From Adiantum capillus-veneris (Eukaryota > Streptophyta > Polypodiopsida > Polypodiales > Pteridaceae): a DNA stretch of 64,000 nt. Position numbers and translations under genes: made by a program. Where the stretch lies: NCBI GenBank assembly GCA_014529385.2, contig CM043942.1, positions 112,932,141-112,996,140 of the forward strand, written 5' to 3'. The notes beneath the pieces were generated by a model. It was not told the DNA's origin. It worked only from the letters and a program-made list of their open reading frames with translations, and made no database searches. Of this stretch, positions 10,655 through 20,560 are shown piece after piece (the stretch's first letter is position 1; each line of letters starts with the position of its first letter).

Positions 10655-12557
10655 GGGGAGCGAGAGAGAATAGATGCTACCGCAGCAGCAAGACGGGCTA
10701 TCTTCGAGGCAGGCTTGGATGGGGAGTAATCCGCATCCGAGCGTCCTCTAGATAGGCGAGCCTGTAGTGAGTGCCTTGCCCAAGCCCAAGCAGAGCGAGC
10801 CGAGCGTAAAGCAACCTCCTCTGTCCAGGAGTCCTCATGTATGTATACATAGCAAGGCAAACACTGTGTATCAGCAAAAAAGTAAACCACCATGTGCCTA
10901 CATCCTGCTGATTCTGGGGGTGTCACCGCAAACTTGGCCAGTGGCCACAAAGTCTGCAGCAAATCTGTAACTCCAAGTTCTCCCATGTGGTGAGAGAACT
11001 CGAGAACCTGTGTATGCAACCATCCCACCACTGAGTCGAGGGACCACTCTGTCTCGGTCCTACCGCAGAGAGGAAAGGAGAAACCAACTGCTGCGTCCAA
11101 GGCCTCTGTCCCCCTAATGGCGAGGAACAGAGCGTGGACCCTGAAGCAGGCTGCCTCGTGGTCTGCTGCGGAATCGCCGAGAAAGCGAGTGAATCCGTAA
11201 TCGAAGAAGTCCCAGCGGCGTCGGAGGTCAATGCTCGTCAGACCACGAGGGATAGCTGCAAGGAAAGATGTCTGAATCTGCAAAGGGGGCCGCAAGAAGG
11301 GCTGACCCTCTCTCGCTAGGCGACTCGTGGCAAAAGCGCTGCCAAGAGATCTCCTAGCCGCCGGCGAGGGGCCAGTCTCCTGAGTCGACTGTGGTGCTGA
11401 AGCAGGAGGAGGGGGAGAAGGAGCTGGGGGGGGAGGGGGGAGGAGAAGAGAAGCGGGGCGGGACGACAGAGACAGGGGGGCGAGGTGGGGAGTGGGCGGG
11501 AGCAAAGGACGCGGGAGGGGATGAGGAGGAAGAGGGGAAATCTGAAGGTGGAGGGGCTGGCGAGGGTGAAACGGAAGAGAAGGCTGGCGTAGGAGGCTCC
11601 TCCTGCTCTAGAGGACCAAAGCGGTTCCCCGTGGGAACCCACTGCTGCTAAGTAGGCACCTGAGGGCCACTCTGAGTGACAGGCCGTCGCTGTGGCCCCT
11701 GGCGTCGACGGCCACGGGCCTGCTGCCACCCCTCCTCCGCTGGAGCCCCAGGCTCGGAGGGTGGCTCAGAATCTATGCGCTGTCGCTGGCTGAGGCTGCG
11801 GCCCAGCCTTGGCAGGATGGGACTGAGGCTGAGGTGCAGGTCGTGGTCTCCTCCGTGGACAGGCCTTCGCTAGGTGGCCCATCTGTCTGCAAATGAAGCA
11901 CTGGTTCGGGAGACCCGAGTACTCCACACTCTGCCTAAACCAACCCCCACTCACCCGAGGCAAAAGGATGACCTTTGGGAGCGTGTGGGTATCTCTGACC
12001 AAAACTCGAACTGAAGGGATGTCGGCCGCCTTGGCAGCTACTGATGCTGCCGTACGAGGTGTCTCCAGAACAGTCCCGATGGCGGAGCCAATCCTGGAGA
12101 GCAGTGGAAGGTACTCCCTCCGTAAACCCGGAAAGCAGACTGAGATGGGGATGTCTGCCTCCTCTACGAGTACATCCAAAGTCGAGTCAAAACCGTGTCG
12201 CCACTGTCGAAAGTGGGCGCGTGATGCTCGGATAGCCAGTGGACTCATAGCTATGACCTTGGAAGCCATCTCGGAACTTTCAAACTCGATCTGGTAGTAC
12301 CCCCGTCCGAGGATCTGGACATCCAAAATCTTGCCCACCTCTGCGAGAAGGCGGGCCTGAAGAAGGTCTCGCAGCTCTCCTCTGCTAGGACGGGTGCCGA
12401 GAACCTTGCAGATGACAGAAGTCGCCTGCAAGCGCTCTACCTCTGCGGCAAGGCTCGCTTGCTCTGTCGGCGAAAGAGCAAGTCGAATGGTGGGCTCAGC
12501 AGGGTCGGGCGAGGGGGCTTCAGGTGAGTCCCTCTGTGGCGGAGCTGGAGCCTCCAT
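10651..12557 (-). pseudogene. LINE-I ORF1: gag-like RNA-binding protein, frameshifted
   Basis: ATG at 12,557. Residues about 40-190 resemble the DUF4283-type domain of plant LINE ORF1 proteins (GRGYYQIEFES, RQWRHGFDS). A CCHC knuckle, CFICRQMGHLAKAC, follows at about residue 228. The frame stops at 11,766, but the +1 frame continues with basic and Pro-rich sequence (GWQQARGRRRQGPQRR, GNRFGPLEQEEPPTP, containing one TAG), and then a conserved-looking 285-codon C-terminal part to 10,651 (RRWDFFDYGFTRFLGD, HMVVYFFADTQCLPCY). I read this as one ORF1 with a frameshift near 11,775. The last stop, TGA at 10,653-10,651, overlaps the ORF2 ATG. Confidence 0.75.
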
Positions 12558-12954
12558 CTGTGTCTACTGCTGAGTCGAAGAAGCGGACGGAGAAGAACAA
12601 TCTGCAGCCGAGAACGCCGAACACCTGTTCTGAAGAAAAGGTGTTGCAGAGCCGGGCGAGCACGGGTACAGCGGGAGGGCTAGGGGGGGAGGGCGGCGGG
12701 CAACAGGGGGCAGGAGGTGGCGGGCTGGGCAGGGTGGCGCGAGGGCGAAGGGGGCAGGAGGTGGCGGGCTGGGCAGGGTGGCACGAGGGCGAAGGGGGGG
12801 GGAGGGGCAGCGCGGGGGTGGCTGAGGGCAGCGCGAGGGTTAGGAGGAGAAAAGGGGGGGGAGAGGGAGCGATGGCGCAAGGGGGGGGGGGGGGGGGGGG
12901 GGAGCGTGCAGCAGCAGCGGGCTTCACCAATTTTGGGGCAGTTTTCGCGTGTCA
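12558..12954 (-). other. LINE-I 5' leader with poly-C and a tandem repeat
   Basis: Carries a 22-base homopolymer (G on the plus strand, 12,881-12,902) and two near-identical units of about 45 bp (GCAGGAGGTGGCGGGCTGGG) around 12,708-12,795. Very GC-rich with few stops on either strand, which creates long but meaningless Pro/Gly-rich frames. It probably contains the internal promoter of the LINE, but no specific signal is recognised. Confidence 0.6.
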
Positions 12955-12972
12955 GTGTTCGCATGATTATTA

Positions 12973-13713
12973 AGCACGCATTATTCAAGTTTCTCATTCA
13001 TGACGGTTTCTTGTATTTTCGTCACCGTCTTTATGTGTTTTCTTTTCACAGGCATGCAGTATTGTACAATGCACATGATTCACTCACGGATGTATGCGGA
13101 TCGCTCTCAAAAAGGAAAAAAAGTTTGCATTCAAGGAATATACCTTGTTTCCCCATTGTGCGTTTTGTCAATCGTTTTTACATGTTTCTTCCTTGGCATG
13201 GCACACTCTCAAAAAGAGCACGAGTAAGATTGTCCATCAAGCATTGGCATTTCCGTCGTGATTTGCCACAGTTGATAAGTTTAGGTCGAAAAGTCAAGTT
13301 TCGATCCCACTTTAACGGTTTGGCACTCCGTCACTTTATTCATCTACATTGCATGCAGGGTCATTTATAGGGAGAATGGTATTTTTCTAGTTACTCTACA
13401 TAGAATGGGTATGTTTATGGTTTTGTATTGGAAGTAATTTCAAAAAAAATTCTCTTCGGAGATTCTTGAAGAAGGTGGATCCAGGACCATAGCCAAAGTT
13501 GGAGCATTGAAGCCGCAACATGTCATTTTGTGTCGCTTTCAGCACAGCCCAAAGAAGCAAAGCATTGCAGACCTTCATGAAGTTCAAACATCGCATGACC
13601 CACACATCAGAGTGCGTCGGCGAAGCATTCTTTGTAGGATTCCAGGAATTGGTGGCGCACTCCCTCGACGCCATACAACTCAATACCAGTACCTCACTTT
13701 AATAAGGAGGGAA
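12973..13713 (+). other. family A copy I region between LINE-I and the 3' LTR
   Basis: Conserved with the reverse complement of 20,561-21,330 (copy II) and 32,163-33,240 (copy III). Shared reading includes PWHDT or PWHGT, a KHxHF segment and FGTPSLCLS. Stops interrupt it in all copies. It ends in a purine-rich tract, AATAAGGAGGGAA (13,701-13,713), directly before the LTR start, which fits a polypurine tract for plus-strand priming. Confidence 0.6.
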
Positions 13714-15065
13714 TGTCACGTGCACATCTAACCCTATGTGCATGTGGACAAGCTATCCCAGGTCTAAGGTTCACGTTAGCCTAGGAAGTGTTATGGCACC
13801 CTTGTGAGCTTGTGCGTAGGCCGTGCATGTCCAAGCACTTAGAATAGTTGCATATCCTCTGATTACACACAACATGATCATTAGCACAACATTCAATACC
13901 CATCATGAGCATTTTTCAGAGCATAGAACCCTTTTTGTCAAAGTACACAATTTTCACTTATTTATTAATAAGTGACTTTTGTTAGAAAAGTAGATATGGC
14001 AAATTGCTAAAGATCTATAAAAGAAAACCATTGGACACTCAGTAGAAGCAGAAGAAGCAAGGACACATAGAGACAGGCACCCAACAGTCAGGTAACACCT
14101 CAACAGGAGCCCTATCGTTTTCTCAAGAAGAACAAGATCAGCGTTTTCAGCCACTACCACCAGCATTTTCACTTTTCAGCCTTAGTCTCGCGAGAACCCG
14201 CATCCTCTGGTTGCAAATCCTCGCCAGATTTCCCATCTAGTACCAGACCAACCTAGCGTTTTCATATTTCAGCCAAATCAGCCAGCGTTTTTGCATTTCA
14301 GCTCTAGTCCAACGAAGCAGTTGCAAATTTAAGCCACAGTACCGCCATAGCACCAAATCCCCAGCAGAGCATCTAGCATTTTTAGTTTTCAGTGTTAACG
14401 TCGTTGTCGTCGACACCATTGGTGTCGTCGACATCATCATCGTCATCGTAGTTCCTATCTTAACGACGATACCTTCGCCATTGTTATCGCAGATCCCTAT
14501 CTTGACGACGACACCTTCGTCGCCATCGTCGTAGATCTTGGACTTGACGACGACACAATCGTAGGCATCGTCATAGTCTTCATCGTCGTCGTCGACATCA
14601 TCGTAGACATTGTCATCAAGTTCACAGCATCTAGACCATTGTACCAGATTTGTGCAATTTATCGCATAGACCTTCGTCGCCATCGTCGTAGATCTCGGAC
14701 TTGACGACGACACAATCCTAGGCATCGTCATAGTCTTCATCGTAGACATCGTCGTAGACATTGTCATCAAGTTCACAGCATCTAGACCATTGTACCAGAT
14801 TTGTGCAATTTATCGCATAGACCTCTCTCGCCATAGAGAGGGGGACCCTTGAAGGAGGGTTTGAGAACTGTCTGCTATCGTATTCTCTTCTCTCTCTCAT
14901 TATCAGCACTTCCATTCACAATAGCATTCACTTTGTTTGTAATCATTGCACTTGCACTCTCTCTCTAAGAACAGAAGACTCCCTTCTGTAAGTAAAAGGA
15001 ACTCTTGAGCACAGTTCGGAGCACTCATCTTGAGTACTATCAACATTCACTTCCGCTGCACCTTA
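13714..15065 (+). repeat. 3' LTR of family A copy I
   Basis: Begins TGTCACGTGCACATC and ends with TTCCGCTGCACCTTA. The start matches the LTR starts of copies II and III on the minus strand, and the end matches the copy II LTR end. Internal landmarks are CACTTATTTATTAATAAGTGAC, repeated AGCGTTTT words, a GTCGTC-rich block with a 157-bp tandem duplication, and a CT-rich stretch near 14,883. Confidence 0.85.
14514..14824 (+). repeat. 157-bp tandem duplication in a GTCGTC-rich LTR block
   Basis: Unit starts CCTTCGTCGCCATCGTCGTA at 14,514 and again at 14,671; both run through GTCATCAAGTTCACAGCATC and TTGTGCAATTTATCGCATAGACC. The 5' LTR of the same element (1,680-1,865) has a single unit, so the duplication arose in this LTR. 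Confidence 0.8.
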
Positions 15066-15109
15066 GAAACTCTCTACTCAAACTAAAACTCCTCAAGACT
15101 CTTCACAAG

Positions 15110-18100
15110 ATGAATTCCTCTCACAATTTAAACATTGTTTTATACATGTTTTGTCTCCTAGAGTACCACCATTATGTCCTGAAGACCATAAAATTGATAT
15201 TATCCCGAGTAGGGAACCAACTTACAGAGCACCATATGGTATCACCAAACCGCACATAAGAAAATACAAAACCAAATCACAGATTTACTTGATTAGGGAC
15301 TTATGAGACCTAGTAGTTCACCATACTGAGCTCCGGTACTTATGAAACCTTTCATGAGTGTATTAACTACGGAGCTTTAAACAAGATTACCATTAAAGAT
15401 AGGTTTCCCGAAGTAGATGATCTACTTGACATACTAAAAAGGGGCGAACATTTTCAACAAAATTGACCTTGAATCGGGGTATCACCAAGTTAAAATATTT
15501 GAGGAAGATGTTTACAAAACTGTATTCCAAGCACAAATGAGACTGAATTTTTGGTCATGCCATTTGGTCTGAAAAATGCACCAGCTGCTATCACTCGTAT
15601 GATGAACCGAATTTTCATTGACCGTCAAGATTTTGTCATTGTATTTTTTGATGATATTCTTATATCTAATAGATTTGAGGAAGAACATAAGGAGCATTTA
15701 ACACGTTTCTTTGACCTTTTTTCACAAAACCACCAACACCAGAAACCCGAAAAGAGTTCATTTTTTTTAATTGAAATTGAGTATTTGAGATACATTGTAT
15801 TGGGAAAAGAAATACATGTAGACCTTAAGAAAATTGAAGCGACCAAAATACCTGCATGAACTACGTTCTTTCATTGGTATATGGAGCTATTACATAAAGT
15901 TTATTCGTAATTTTTCTTACAAATCTAATTATTTGACTCTCTTGTTAAATTAGAAATTAAAAGATATTCCTAATTCAGAGATTCTCTCAATGACAACAAA
16001 AACGATGTGCTAGTCTATAGCACAAAGCAACAAGCAATGACGAAGCACACATAGACTTGCAACAGTATCAGCAGGACGTAAGCACGAATACAACTTTGCG
16101 CGAGAGAGAGAGAGAAGGGACGCTTTAGAAAGAAGAAAACGCTAAAAGAAAAATAAACGAAAAGAATAACACAAATATACAATGTGAAATCGACCACCTT
16201 TTTATATAAACACAAAAGGTATTTTGACTTTCCACCTTCATATGTCTTTTGACTTTCCACCTTTATCTGTCTTTTCATTTCCTAACGCACCCTTCACTTA
16301 CACACTTAATATGTTTTAAGAGACTTTTTATTTTTCTGAGGAAAGACCTAATGACTCTTCTGGTAAAGAAAAGCATCCCATATGTATGCACTCACCTACA
16401 AGAAAGCTCATTCACTGCACTCAAGAATGTTTTGACTAATGCACATGTGTTACAATTGCTTGATTCTGATCGACTATCCTATGTGGTAGTCACTGGATAC
16501 TAGTGAGAAACATATCGATGCAGTTCTTATGCAAGATAATCATCCACTTACATTTGAAAGTTTTAAATTTAAACTCTTTGAATCTAAATTCAGTACATAT
16601 GACAAAGAATTGACTATTGTAGTCTATGCTTTGAAAATTTGAAAAACATTTCTTAATGGGTGATGACTTGATAATTAAAACGGATCAACAAAGTATTAAA
16701 TACTTATTATCTCAACCCTTAATAGATAATATATATATAACTACTTTTATTTAAAGTTTTCAATGCATATTCAATATCAACTGAGTAAAGAAAACGTCGT
16801 GGCTGATGCTTTTGAGATCGAAAACCCTCTCTCAATAATCTATCAATTATTACAGGTATTTCATTTCATTTTATGCATGATACTTATACACAAAATGATG
16901 ATTTTATAATCACAAGGTTGCATATACTTGAAAATTTAATACACAAATTTCTTGGATATACCATGAAAAAAAAAATTATTTACTTCAAACAGAAACTGTC
17001 ACAAAACCATCTTATGCTTGACATAGAGATTTTTCTGCTACTTTTCAGAGTATAAGTTGTCATTTTTTTTGTCCACTATAAAAAGTGATGTTAATCAGCA
17101 TGTTCTATCTTGTTTGATTTGCCAAAAGATGAAAGCAGCAACAAGTAAGAAATTAGGTCTTTTACACCCTCTCTCGATTCTTGAAAAACTTAGAAACACG
17201 TTTTTATGGATTTGTTACTGATTTCTCACTCATTGCTCACAATGATATAATTTAAACTGTTATTGATCGTTTTTTTAAGCAAGCATATTTCATTCTATAT
17301 AAGAAAACTCTCACTGCACATCAAGCAACACTTCTCCTTTGAAAAGCCGTTTTTTCTCATCATAATTTGTCAAAAGTAATCATATCTGATAGAGATTCTA
17401 AATTTTGTAGTACTTTTTGAACTATGGTTTTTAAAATATTGATACCACACTTCATTTCATTTCTGCATTCAATCCTAAATTTAATGGTCAAACAAAAGTC
17501 ATTAATCGCACTATCATTGATTTATTGAAAGGTTATGTATTTTCTCAACCAAAGAAATTAGATGATTATCTATACATTTTACATTTTCTTTATAACAATA
17601 CCACTCACTCTGTTTTAGGTAAATCTTTATTTGAAATTGTGTATTCTTACTCCTCTTCACAATTCTCTAACATTGTGCTTATTACTGATACTTACACTGT
17701 AAATTTTCATGACATTTATGAAATTGTTCACTGCTATTAGCATTGACAATAACTTTACATTAAGCAATCTAATAAGCACCACAAAGCACATCAATTTAAA
17801 AAAGAAGATTATGTTATGTTTCGAATTAAAAAGAGAAGAATTAAAAGTGTTGATACAAATGTTTTTGTAAAGCCTACTACTCGTTTTTATCGTCCATTCA
17901 AAATTTTTGATGTGATAAATGATGTTTTATTTCGCTTAGAATTACCTTCACACTGACACATTCACACTGCATTTCACATTAATTTGTTACAAACTTTTCG
18001 AAAACTCCTACCTACACATCATATACATGAAGATCCACCTACACTTATAGAACGAGAAGAGGAACTCATCCCTCGTCAAATAGATGATCATGAAACCACC

Positions 18101-18175
18101 ACGATACGCACTAACACAATTTATAATTGTTATCTTTTGACTTTTAAAAACCGCCCTAGAGAAGATGCTTAATGG
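15110..18175 (+). pseudogene. Ty3/gypsy pol remnant (RT-RNaseH-INT), copy G1
   Basis: RT segments: KIDIIPSREPTYRAPYGI near 15,190-15,250, VMPFGLKNAPAA near 15,554, and VFFDDILISNRF near 15,641 (FDDI catalytic motif). RNaseH: SSFTALKNVLTNAHVLQL at 16,410-16,460. Integrase: zinc-binding CLICQKMKAAT near 17,110-17,150, core and C-terminal pieces at 17,170-17,740 and HKAHQFKKEDYVMF near 17,780, then HINLLQTFRK near 17,975 and a tail to 18,172. Numerous stops and frameshifts. A block of about 0.35-0.4 kb splits the RNaseH region at roughly 15,950-16,340. The reaction type for the family is reverse transcription and integration; this copy cannot encode it. Confidence 0.8.
15950..16340 (+). repeat. 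insertion in gypsy RNaseH, shared with copy G2
   Basis: Not pol-like. The same sequence occurs inverted at 26,591-26,925, again next to the RNaseH segment. On the minus strand it has two GGTGGAAAGTCAAAA words, a TATATAAAAAG box near 16,200, an AGCGTTTTCTTC word and a short CT tract. This composition resembles an LTR promoter region. A short repeat of the host word GACTCT lies on both sides, so a small duplication is possible. Confidence 0.55.
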
Positions 18176-18287
18176 ATTCTTGCAAAAAAGAAATTAAACT
18201 TCACAGATCTTCTCTACACTTTTTATCATTCACTCTTCAATCGATTTTCTATTGAGCAACTGAAAACAGTTGCTATCCTTTGTAAAG

Positions 18288-18900
18288 AATGTTACGAGAT
18301 TGAGCACCCTTCTGTTACATGTGGTTAATTACAATTGGAATTATTTGAAAGATTAATTATTATGTTATCTTTCTATTTTTACTAATGGTAAGTTAATCTT
18401 ATGTACATTGAAACTCTAAGAGTTGAGGAGAAGACGTAGACTAAAAATTATTCTCTCAACTATTTTCATTTGCATAGTGTTATAATTTATTTTATCGGAT
18501 TGTCACTACAACTCACTTGTAAATATTTAGAGAGAATTCACCTTATAAAAAGTCATGCAATAAGTAAAAACAGCCACTCAAACTAAAGTGGAACTGAATG
18601 TAAAGAGGTAGCTTCAATTTTTGGCACCAATAAGCAATAGATAAAACTAAGTATCGAACTTTACAAGAGGTGCTTTGGAGTTTGGAACTACAATCTTTAA
18701 GCCATCATCTGGAAGATCCCTCTCTCTCCACTCTTATATTTTATTGTGTAGTTTCAGACATATCTACATTCTCTTCTCTTACAATCTTTCACTATCAAAT
18801 CTATTCCGAATGTGTGTATGTATGGACCTAGTGTAAGTGTGTACTTAGGTTTTGAGAGGGATGGTGAGAGGTTGATAGATATGCGTGTGATGAAATTGGA
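18288..18900 (+). repeat. LTR-like block of gypsy copy G1
   Basis: Starts TGTTACGAGATTGAGCACC; matches 24,612 down to about 23,985 on the minus strand (AGAGAGAATTCACC, CTAAAGTGGAACTGA, GAGGGATGGTGAGAGG). The right end is not clearly defined because another gypsy fragment begins near 18,905. Confidence 0.6.
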
Positions 18901-18904
18901 ATTG

Positions 18905-19337
18905 TAAAAGGAAATTTATACAGTACCTAAGAAAATTTAAACTATTCAATCATGGCCTAAATCTACAAACCTGCATAAACTACGTTGTTTCATTGATCTA
19001 TGCAGCTATTATATAGAGTTAATAAATCTCATGATTTAACTCTTCTGTTTAAGAAAAACACATCATATGTATGGACTCACCTACAAGAAAGCTCGTTCAC
19101 TATACACAAGAACGCGCTTTGACTAATGCACCGTGTATAATTGTCTGATTTTAATAGACCATTCTTAATGGTAGTCACTAATGCTAAGTATTCGTGTAAT
19201 TCTTATGCAAGATAACCATCCACTTGCATTTGAAAGTCGTAAATTTAAACCTCTGAATCTAAATTTAGTACATATGACAAAGAATCGACTGTTGTAATAT
19301 ATTCTTTAAAAATTTTAGAAACATTACTTAATGGGTA
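18905..19337 (+). pseudogene. gypsy RNaseH fragment G4, left part of an interrupted site
   Basis: Matches 15,825-16,660 of copy G1, but without the inserted block: CCTGCATAAACTACG, CACCTACAAGAAAGCTCGTTCAC, then AACATTACTTAATGGGTA. At 19,337 it is broken by family A copy II and resumes at 23,805 with CTGACTTGATAATCAAAATG, parallel to GATGACTTGATAATTAAAACG at 16,664. No open frame. Confidence 0.7.
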
Positions 19338-20560
19338 TATAAGGTACAGTTGAAGTGAATGTTGAACTTTGCTCAAGATGAGTGCTCCGAACTGTACTCA
19401 AGTTTCCTTTTACTTATGGAAGAAAGAGCCTTACATTCCTTTAGTGAGAGAGTGCAAATGATCACAAACAAAGTGGCAAACACTCTGAATGAAGGTGCTG
19501 AGACTCAGAGATAGAGAGAGAAGAATATGACACCCTACAAGTTGTCAACCCTCCTCCAAGGACCCCACTCTCTATGGCTAGAGCGATCTACTATTGATTG
19601 CACAAATCTCTACAATGCTTTGGACTTGCCGACGATGTCGACAACGATGAGCACGATGACAAGACGGGCTGAAATCTGAAAACGCTGAGTGCTGAAATCT
19701 GCAAATCTTTATCTGTTGAATTCTGACTCTATGTCGGTGACTATGTCGATGACAACGATGCGACGACGACGCACTGAAAACGCAGATGCTGAAATCTGCG
19801 TTTTCCGGGCTGAATCTGCAAACAATGCGGGATCTAACCGTGCGGCGAGGATCTGATGCGGGAAGGTAAGATCTACGAGGTTTGAGGGTGCTACTGCGGA
19901 GTATGAATACTGAAAACTGAGAACGCTAAGTTTACTGTGGTTCTGTCATGAAGGTCTGCAAAAACGCTGGGTTGATTTGGGATCCTGCTGCAAAAACGCT
20001 AAGTCCCTTGTTGTGCAATCTACTAACGCTAGGGCTGATCTGTCTTCTGCTAGTGCTGCTACCACCGGTTTGGATCTACAAAAGCAAAACGCTGGCTGAT
20101 CTGCTTGCAAATGGAAACGCTGGCTGATCTTTGGTCCTTGGCTGAAAACGCTGAGTTTATCGCCGATGGGGTGTCTTATTGAGAAGGTGCCTATTGAACA
20201 AGTTGTTCATGTGCCGCTTCTGCCAGATCTTGCTAGCGCTAGGTTTCTTAATATACTTGGCTTGCTAAATTGCCCTATCTAGTTCCCAACAAAAGTCACT
20301 TAAAAATAATAAGTGAAAAATGTCAAAAATAGAGAAAATAGGTCTATGCACTGTAAAAATGCTCCTAATGGGTTCTGATGGAAATCTGATAGTCATGTTG
20401 TGTGCAACCAGAGGATATGCATTTAATCTAAGTGCCTGGACATGCGCGGTCTGAAAACAGACTCACAAAAGTATCAGATCACTTCCTAACCTAACTGAAC
20501 TGAACCCATGTCATGAAGTAGCTTGTCCACGTACACATAGGGTTAGATGTGCACGTGACA
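19338..20560 (-). repeat. 3' LTR of family A copy II
   Basis: Runs from TGTCACGTGCACATC at 20,560 (minus) to its end at 19,338. It is rich in AAAACGCT words (plus strand) between 19,660 and 20,160. It contains AATATACTTGGC near 20,250 and the inverted word CACTTAAAAATAATAAGTG near 20,288. Confidence 0.85.

Larger units (their letters stand above)
6160..12954 (-). mobile_element. LINE-I: nearly full-length L1-type plant LINE
   Basis: A 6.8 kb GC-rich insertion on the minus strand, flanked by the 18-bp duplication GTGTTCGCATGATTATTA at 6,142-6,159 and 12,955-12,972. A short A-run (T8 on the plus strand) abuts the left duplication, as expected for a 3' tail. It has a G/C-rich 5' leader, ORF1 (10,651-12,557) and ORF2 (6,304-10,654) with endonuclease, reverse transcriptase and Cys/His domain. 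Frameshifts and at least one stop break both ORFs. The empty target is seen in family A copy II near 21,320 (GTGTTCGAATAATTA on the minus strand). The length and long TSD indicate complete, fairly recent retrotransposition. Confidence 0.92.
1515..15065 (+). mobile_element. LTR retrotransposon family A, copy I (broken, with three insertions)
   Basis: Two related LTRs (1,515-2,887 and 13,714-15,065) bracket a gag and protease remnant in the same orientation, typical of a Ty3/gypsy-like element. It lacks recognisable reverse transcriptase, RNaseH and integrase. Three later insertions are seen: a LINE 3' fragment in the CT tract of the 5' LTR, a solo LTR at 3,123-3,920, and LINE-I at 6,160-12,954. 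The 5' LTR has lost its first few hundred bases, and a small deletion removed the LTR end and primer-binding site near 2,887. This copy is dead. Copies II (19,338-23,799) and III (29,747-35,613) belong to the same family on the opposite strand. Confidence 0.85.
15066..18900 (+). mobile_element. Ty3/gypsy copy G1 (internal region plus 3' LTR), decayed
   Basis: Contains pol remnants in the order RT, RNaseH, integrase, chromodomain-like tail, then an LTR-like block beginning TGTTACGAGATTGAGCACC at 18,288. A second copy, G2, on the minus strand (23,985-26,590) matches it from RNaseH through the LTR, with TGTTATGATATTGAACAC at its LTR start. The 5' LTR and gag are missing, having been replaced at 15,065 by the family A copy I LTR. 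Confidence 0.75.

Noticed and set aside
6160-12954. GC-rich island as horizontal transfer
   Set aside because: The composition is fully explained by a complete LINE with its own TSD and tail.
11391-12973. Long Gly- and Glu-rich frames on the plus strand
   Set aside because: They lie opposite LINE-I ORF1 and its leader. Their length comes from GC-rich, Pro/Ala-rich coding on the other strand.
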